From Paracoccaceae bacterium (lineage in GTDB: Bacteria > Pseudomonadota > Alphaproteobacteria > Rhodobacterales > Rhodobacteraceae), in NCBI GenBank assembly GCA_007131945.1, contig SLPP01000398.1:1-21360 (forward strand): a stretch of DNA of 21,360 bases. The letters run 5' to 3'. The position numbers and the translations under genes are program-made. The notes beneath the pieces were generated by a model. The model made no database searches. It was given only the letters and a program-made list of their open reading frames with translations, and was not told the origin of the DNA. Shown in pieces: positions 18,243 to 21,360 of this stretch; within the stretch, counting starts at the first letter, position 1, and each line of letters begins with the position of its first letter.

Positions 18243-18724
18243 GAAAGCTCGCCCGTCGGATCCTCGCGCACGGCCGCGCCCGCCGCGCCACCATCGTCAC
18301 CGCCGAAAGCTGCACCGGCGGCATGCTCGGCGCGGCGCTGACCGACCTGCCCGGATCGTCGGACATCTTCGTCGGCGGATTCATAACCTACTCCAATGAC
18401 CTGAAGCGCGATCTTCTGAATGTCTCCGAAGTGACGCTCGACCGTTTCGGCGCGGTCTCGGAACAGGTGGCGCGCGAGATGGCGGCGGGGGCGCGGGCGC
18501 GCACCGGCGCCAGCCACGCCGTCTCGATCACCGGCATCGCCGGGCCCGGCGGGTCGGAACTCAAGCCCGAGGGGCGCGTCTGCTTCGCGCTCGCCACGCC
18601 GGCGGGCATCGCGGCCGAAACGGTTGATTTCGGCGCGCTCGGCCGCGACCGGCTGCGGAAGGCGGCGCGCGACCACGCGCTGAAGCTCCTCGCCCGCGCG
18701 CTCGCCGATCAGCCCTCGCCATAA
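18239..18724 (+). CDS. pncC: CinA-family NMN amidohydrolase (PncC), stand-alone C-terminal domain
   Basis: This 161-residue protein corresponds to the C-terminal domain of CinA only. The N-terminal molybdopterin-binding-like domain of full-length CinA is absent. It has the conserved TAESCTGG motif (21-28, with Ser24), the segment YSNDLKRDLL (51-60) and SITGIAGPGG. PncC converts nicotinamide mononucleotide to nicotinic acid mononucleotide, salvaging the NMN made by NAD-dependent DNA ligase. The start is GTG at 18239, overlapping the pgpA stop. The last 16 bp overlap the convergent COQ10/RatA-like gene. Function follows from the family and is likely, though many single-domain members are untested. 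Confidence 0.9.
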   Translation: MRKLARRILAHGRARRATIVTAESCTGGMLGAALTDLPGSSDIFVGGFITYSNDLKRDLLNVSEVTLDRFGAVSEQVAREMAAGARARTGASHAVSITGIAGPGGSELKPEGRVCFALATPAGIAAETVDFGALGRDRLRKAARDHALKLLARALADQPSP

Positions 18725-19173
18725 AGCGCGCGGGCGCGGCGCTCGAAGGCGCCGACGACGCGGCGCATCGCCTCGTCGAAGACCACGCCGATAATCTTCT
18801 GCAGGAGCGCGTTGCGGAACTCGAAATCGACGTGGAAACGGACCTCGCAACCACCCTCGGGACGGTCCCGGATATCCCAGGTCGAATGCAGGTACCTGAA
18901 CGGCCCGTCGAGATAGTCGGTCTCGATCCGCCCCTCGGACGGCAGCAGCGTCACGCGCGACCCGAAACGCTCGCGGAAGACCTTGAACGAGATCACCAGA
19001 TCCGCCTCCATCACCTCGGCGCCTTCCGACCGGCCGGGCAGCGGTTCGACCTTGCGGATGCGGGCGGCGGCCGTCCAGGGCAGGAATTCGGGATAGCGCG
19101 CGACATCGGCGACCAGGTCGTAGATCTGGCGCGCGGTATAGGGCAGCTTGCGGTGTTCGCTGTGGCGGGGCAT
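18709..19173 (-). CDS. COQ10/RatA-family START-domain protein
   Basis: This 154-residue protein is a single START/polyketide-cyclase-like domain. Typical features are the N-terminal [20 protein letters not shown] region (11-30), central beta strands with [11 protein letters not shown], and a long C-terminal helix with [11 protein letters not shown]. Members bind coenzyme Q or related lipids in a deep pocket and support respiratory ubiquinone function. E. coli RatA was described as a ribosome-association toxin. No antitoxin-like partner is next to this gene, so a quinone-chaperone role is the better guess. The 3' ends of this gene and pncC overlap by 16 bp in opposite directions. Its start faces hpt across a 98-bp divergent gap. 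Confidence 0.88.
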   Translation of the reverse strand: MPRHSEHRKLPYTARQIYDLVADVARYPEFLPWTAAARIRKVEPLPGRSEGAEVMEADLVISFKVFRERFGSRVTLLPSEGRIETDYLDGPFRYLHSTWDIRDRPEGGCEVRFHVDFEFRNALLQKIIGVVFDEAMRRVVGAFERRARALYGEG

Positions 19174-19271
19174 GCGCGGCCTCTGGTCAGCACGCGCGCC
19201 TTTTCGTAAAGTCGCGTGCGAATGGCAAGGGTCGGCGCAGGAATGGGGCGGCGCAGGATGGCGGGGCGCGG

Positions 19272-19808
19272 ATGAGCGAACGGAAATACGTCATCGACCA
19301 GATGATCTCTGCCAAGTCGATCGCCGCCCGGGTTGAAGCTCTGGCGGCAGAGATCACGCAGTCCTTCAGGGGCACCGAGAAACTCGTCGTCGTCGGCCTT
19401 CTGCGCGGCTCCTTCGTCTTCATCGCCGACCTCGTGCGCGAGATCGACCTGCCGGTCGAGGTCGACTTCCTCGAGGCGTCGAGCTATGGCGACGCCATGC
19501 ATACCTCGCGCGAGGTGCGCATCCTCAAGGACCTGCGCGGCGAGATCGCCGGGCGCGACGTGCTGGTGGTCGAGGATATCGTCGATACCGGCTTCACGCT
19601 GCACCATGTCAAGAACCTGCTGCTGAGCCGCGAGCCGCGCCGGCTCGAGGTCTGCGCGCTGCTCGACAAGCCCTCGCGGCGCGAGGTCGAGATCAGGGCG
19701 ACCTGGACCGGCTTCGAGATCCCCGACGAATTCGTCGTCGGCTACGGCATCGACTACGCGCAGCGCGACCGAAACCTGCCCTATATCGGCAAGGTCCGCT
19801 TCGTCTGA
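19272..19808 (+). CDS. hpt: Hypoxanthine phosphoribosyltransferase
   Basis: This 178-residue enzyme salvages hypoxanthine and guanine to IMP and GMP using PRPP. The PRPP loop is [14 protein letters not shown] (97-110) with the E-D-x-x-D-T-G pattern, preceded by GLLRGSFVF (42-50) and SSYGD (70-74), and followed by the base-binding region around [11 protein letters not shown]. Length matches the short bacterial Hpt class. The ATG at 19272 follows a GG-rich stretch rather than a clear ribosome-binding site. The next gene begins 27 bp downstream on the same strand and is probably co-transcribed. Confidence 0.94.
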   Translation: MSERKYVIDQMISAKSIAARVEALAAEITQSFRGTEKLVVVGLLRGSFVFIADLVREIDLPVEVDFLEASSYGDAMHTSREVRILKDLRGEIAGRDVLVVEDIVDTGFTLHHVKNLLLSREPRRLEVCALLDKPSRREVEIRATWTGFEIPDEFVVGYGIDYAQRDRNLPYIGKVRFV

Positions 19809-19835
19809 ACCGGCAACCGGCCGCGGGGGGCGTGG

Positions 19836-20768
19836 ATGACTTCCGACTCGCGCGACCTCCACAGCGCCGCCGGGGCGACGGATGCGGCGGCATGGCGCGC
19901 GCGGATCGAGGAGATCGGCGAGGAGGCGGGCTATGCCGAGCCCGTCGGCGCGCGCCATCTCGCCCTCTTCAGCGACCTGGCGCCGGTCCTCCTGGTCAGT
20001 TTCGAGGCGGCCGGCGCGATCCGCGATGCCGGCGGCGCAAGGATGCCGCTGGGCTACCGGATCGCGGCGGCGCGGGGCTGGTCCAGCCTCAGCCTGATGG
20101 CCGAGGGCGCGACCTGGTTCCGCGACCGCGCGCTCTGGGGCTATCTCGACAGGCTGATCGACGAGGGCTTCTTCGAGGATTTCGACCGCGTCGCCTTTTA
20201 CGGCGCGGGGATGGGCGGGCATGCCGCGGCGGCCTGTTCGGTCGCCGCGCCGGGCTGCACGGTGCTGGCGCTTGCGCCGCGGGCGACGCTCGATCCGGCG
20301 GTCGCGCCCTGGGACCGGCGCGACCTCGCCGCCCGGCGGCTCGACTGGCGCTCGCGTTTCGGCTACGCGCCCGACCTCGTGGCCGGCGCGGGCGCGGTCT
20401 TCGTGCTGCACGACCCCTTGCAGGCGCCCGACGCCGCGCATGCCGCGCTTTTCCGGGGCGGCCATGTCACGCCCCTGCGCGCCCGCCTTGCCGGCCCCGA
20501 TCCCGAGGCCATGCTCGACCGGCTCGGCCTGCTGGCGCCGCTTCTCGAGGCCGCCTGCGAGGGGCGACTCTCGGCGGCGTTCTTCCACCGGCTCTGGCGG
20601 GCGCGGCGCGAGGATCCGGCCTTCCTCGGCCGGCTGGTCGCGCGGGCGCGGGTGACGGGCGGGCCGGCGCGGGTGATCCGCGCCTGCCGCGCGGCGCTGG
20701 CCGAGGACGACCATCCCCGCCTGCGCCGCCTGCTGGCCGAGGCCGAGGCCGAGGCGGCGCGCGGCTGA
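19836..20768 (+). CDS. Unassigned protein, alpha/beta-hydrolase-like with Gly at the nucleophile site
   Basis: I do not recognise a characterised family for this 310-residue soluble protein. A hydrophobic strand at 118-123 leads into YGAGMGGHAA (122-131). The spacing is that of the alpha/beta-hydrolase nucleophile elbow G-x-S-x-G, but Gly125 stands where serine would be. Later come a strand with AVFVLHDP (187-194, Asp193) and a GGH (208-210), at places suited to the acid and histidine of such a fold. The C-terminal quarter is helical, rich in arginine and alanine, and ends in an acidic EAEAEAA repeat. No signal peptide or membrane helix is evident. It follows hpt by 27 bp. Homologues in Rhodobacterales seem to carry a phosphoadenosine phosphosulfate reductase label, which the motifs do not support. 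Confidence 0.8.
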   Translation: MTSDSRDLHSAAGATDAAAWRARIEEIGEEAGYAEPVGARHLALFSDLAPVLLVSFEAAGAIRDAGGARMPLGYRIAAARGWSSLSLMAEGATWFRDRALWGYLDRLIDEGFFEDFDRVAFYGAGMGGHAAAACSVAAPGCTVLALAPRATLDPAVAPWDRRDLAARRLDWRSRFGYAPDLVAGAGAVFVLHDPLQAPDAAHAALFRGGHVTPLRARLAGPDPEAMLDRLGLLAPLLEAACEGRLSAAFFHRLWRARREDPAFLGRLVARARVTGGPARVIRACRAALAEDDHPRLRRLLAEAEAEAARG

Positions 20769-20806
20769 CAGCGAATCCGGCGGAACGCTCCGGTCGGGGA
20801 GGCTGC

Positions 20807-20829
20807 GGGTGTGCGCGTTTGCGCATCCC
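20807..20829 (+). terminator. Possible terminator hairpin after the hpt operon
   Basis: GGG (20807-20809) pairs with CCC (20827-20829), and TGCGC (20812-20816) pairs with GCGCA (20821-20825) around a GTTT loop. One G-T wobble and one bulge lie between the two stem parts. It begins 38 nt after the stop codon. No T-run follows, so the call is tentative. Confidence 0.35.
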
Positions 20830-20873
20830 GGTCCTCGGCCGACGAATCTGTCGCGGTTTTGCAGGATGCCCAC

Positions 20874-20894
20874 CGTCGATGAAAAGAATCGACG
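20874..20894. other. Perfect 7-bp hairpin with A-rich loop
   Basis: CGTCGAT (20874-20880) pairs with ATCGACG (20888-20894) around the loop GAAAAGA. It is followed within 20 nt by an A-rich run. It could be part of a small RNA, a leader structure or a protein-binding site. Nothing in the sequence chooses among these. Confidence 0.5.
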
Positions 20895-20977
20895 CCCGAT
20901 GCGCCGAATGTGAAAAAAACAGGCATTTTCGGAACTCGGGACTTTTACATGCGCCTTGTGGCCGTCGACGGGCTCGG

Positions 20978-20995
20978 CCTACCATATATGGTAGG
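20978..20995. promoter_or_regulatory. Perfect 18-bp palindrome upstream of pyrC
   Basis: CCTACCATATATGGTAGG equals its own reverse complement over all 18 bases. Its AT core is striking in a GC-rich genome. It lies 165 bp before the pyrC ATG. This is the form expected of an operator for a dimeric repressor. As RNA it would fold into a 7-bp stem with a UAUA loop. A suitable -35 hexamer for a promoter centred on it was not found on either strand. Confidence 0.6.
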
Positions 20996-21160
20996 TTCGC
21001 GGCCGGATGCGCATCGCGCCCCAAGCCGGGCGGCCCGAGGGCGGCGCGTCCGGTCGTTCCGGAAGGCCTGCCGGCCCCGCAGCACTGGTTGCCGTATCGA
21101 TCGGGCCGATCCGGCATGAGGGCCCTTCACAGCCGGGCGCGGCGCGGCTAGAGGCAGGGG

Positions 21161-21360
21161 ATGACCCGCACGCTCACCCTCACCCGCCCCGACGACTTCC
21201 ACCTGCACCTGCGCGACGGCGCCATGCTCGAAGGCGTCGCGCCGGAAACGGCGCGCCATTTCGCCCGCGCCATCGTCATGCCGAACCTGGTGCCGCCCGT
21301 CGTTACCGGCGCCCAGGCCGAGGCCTATCGCCAGCGGATCATGACCGCCCTGCCCGGCGC
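21161..21360 (+). CDS. pyrC: Dihydroorotase, 5' part (class II PyrC)
   Basis: The frame starts at ATG 21161, a few bases after a purine-rich GAGGCAGGGG, and runs off the window after 66 codons. The N-terminus shows the dihydroorotase zinc motif DFHLHLRDG (12-20), with metal ligands His14 and His16 and substrate-binding Arg18, followed by VMPNLVPPV (39-47) with Asn42. This matches the short homodimeric PyrC type of E. coli, which closes carbamoyl-aspartate to dihydroorotate in pyrimidine synthesis. Class II is indicated by the FHLHLRDG and MPNLVPP spacing. The remaining roughly 280 residues lie outside the window. Confidence 0.93.
   Translation, partial: MTRTLTLTRPDDFHLHLRDGAMLEGVAPETARHFARAIVMPNLVPPVVTGAQAEAYRQRIMTALPG

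Larger units (their letters stand above)
20769..21160. other. Intergenic region of 392 bp upstream of pyrC
   Basis: This gap lies between two plus-strand genes. It holds a terminator-like hairpin close to the left gene, a second perfect hairpin, an A-rich stretch (20909-20918 area) that is unusual for this genome, and a perfect 18-bp palindrome. The short open frame at 20910-21119 has no recognisable features. The gap probably contains the pyrC promoter and possibly a small RNA, but I cannot place either with confidence. Confidence 0.6.

Noticed and set aside
18709..19173. RatA toxin of a toxin-antitoxin module
   Set aside because: No antitoxin-like partner is adjacent, and the COQ10-type START domain better fits a quinone or lipid role.
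19836..20768. Phosphoadenosine phosphosulfate reductase
   Set aside because: There is no PP-loop (SGGKDS-like) motif and no reductase cysteine motif. The visible pattern is closer to an alpha/beta hydrolase.
20910..21119. Small gene of 69 codons in the pyrC leader
   Set aside because: It has no clear ribosome-binding site or domain, is rich in arginine like other shadow frames, and its frame runs across the palindrome.

Overview
The window is about 70% GC with dense, short-gapped, often overlapping genes. Its gene content and order point to an alphaproteobacterium, most likely of the Rhodobacterales (Rhodobacter/Paracoccus-like). The main reasons are a fused ispDF gene, a dusB-ntrB-ntrC-ntrY-ntrX-trkA-trkH-hfq-hflX cluster, and an NtrC that lacks the sigma54-contacting loop as in Rhodobacter capsulatus. 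No tRNA, rRNA, insertion sequence, prophage, CRISPR array or toxin-antitoxin pair is visible.

Region 1 (1-4162, plus strand) is an ABC import operon of the polyamine/opine type. It holds the 3' end of a periplasmic binding-protein gene, an ATPase, two permeases, and a nitrilase-superfamily amidohydrolase joined by a four-base overlap. A strong GC stem-loop separates the binding-protein gene from the ATPase gene. The likely logic is uptake of a nitrogenous compound followed by cytoplasmic release of ammonia or an amine, but the substrate cannot be read from the sequence.

Region 2 (4163-4493) is a convergent gap with a possible terminator hairpin and four tandem copies of an 11-bp unit.

Region 3 (4494-16406, minus strand) is read in the order dusB, ntrB, ntrC, ntrY, ntrX, trkA, trkH, hfq, hflX. 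It encodes a tRNA dihydrouridine synthase, two nitrogen-related two-component systems (soluble NtrB/NtrC and membrane NtrY/NtrX), a Trk potassium importer, the RNA chaperone Hfq and the ribosome-associated GTPase HflX. Both response regulators lack a recognisable GAFTGA loop, and NtrC also lacks the Walker B glutamate.

Region 4 (16594-18724, plus strand) is a coupled ispDF-pgpA-pncC operon covering isoprenoid precursor synthesis, phosphatidylglycerophosphate dephosphorylation and NMN deamidation. Its last gene overlaps the convergent COQ10/RatA-like gene (18709-19173, minus) by 16 bp.

Region 5 (19272-20768, plus strand) holds hypoxanthine phosphoribosyltransferase and an unassigned protein that looks like an alpha/beta hydrolase with glycine at the nucleophile position. 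A 392-bp gap follows with two hairpins and a perfect 18-bp palindrome. The start of dihydroorotase pyrC then runs off the right edge.

Most of the window is conserved core genome. The items most worth a second look are the degenerate activator ATPases, the nucleophile-less hydrolase-like protein next to hpt, the nitrilase coupled to the transporter, and the unexplained short repeats and palindromes in the two long gaps.
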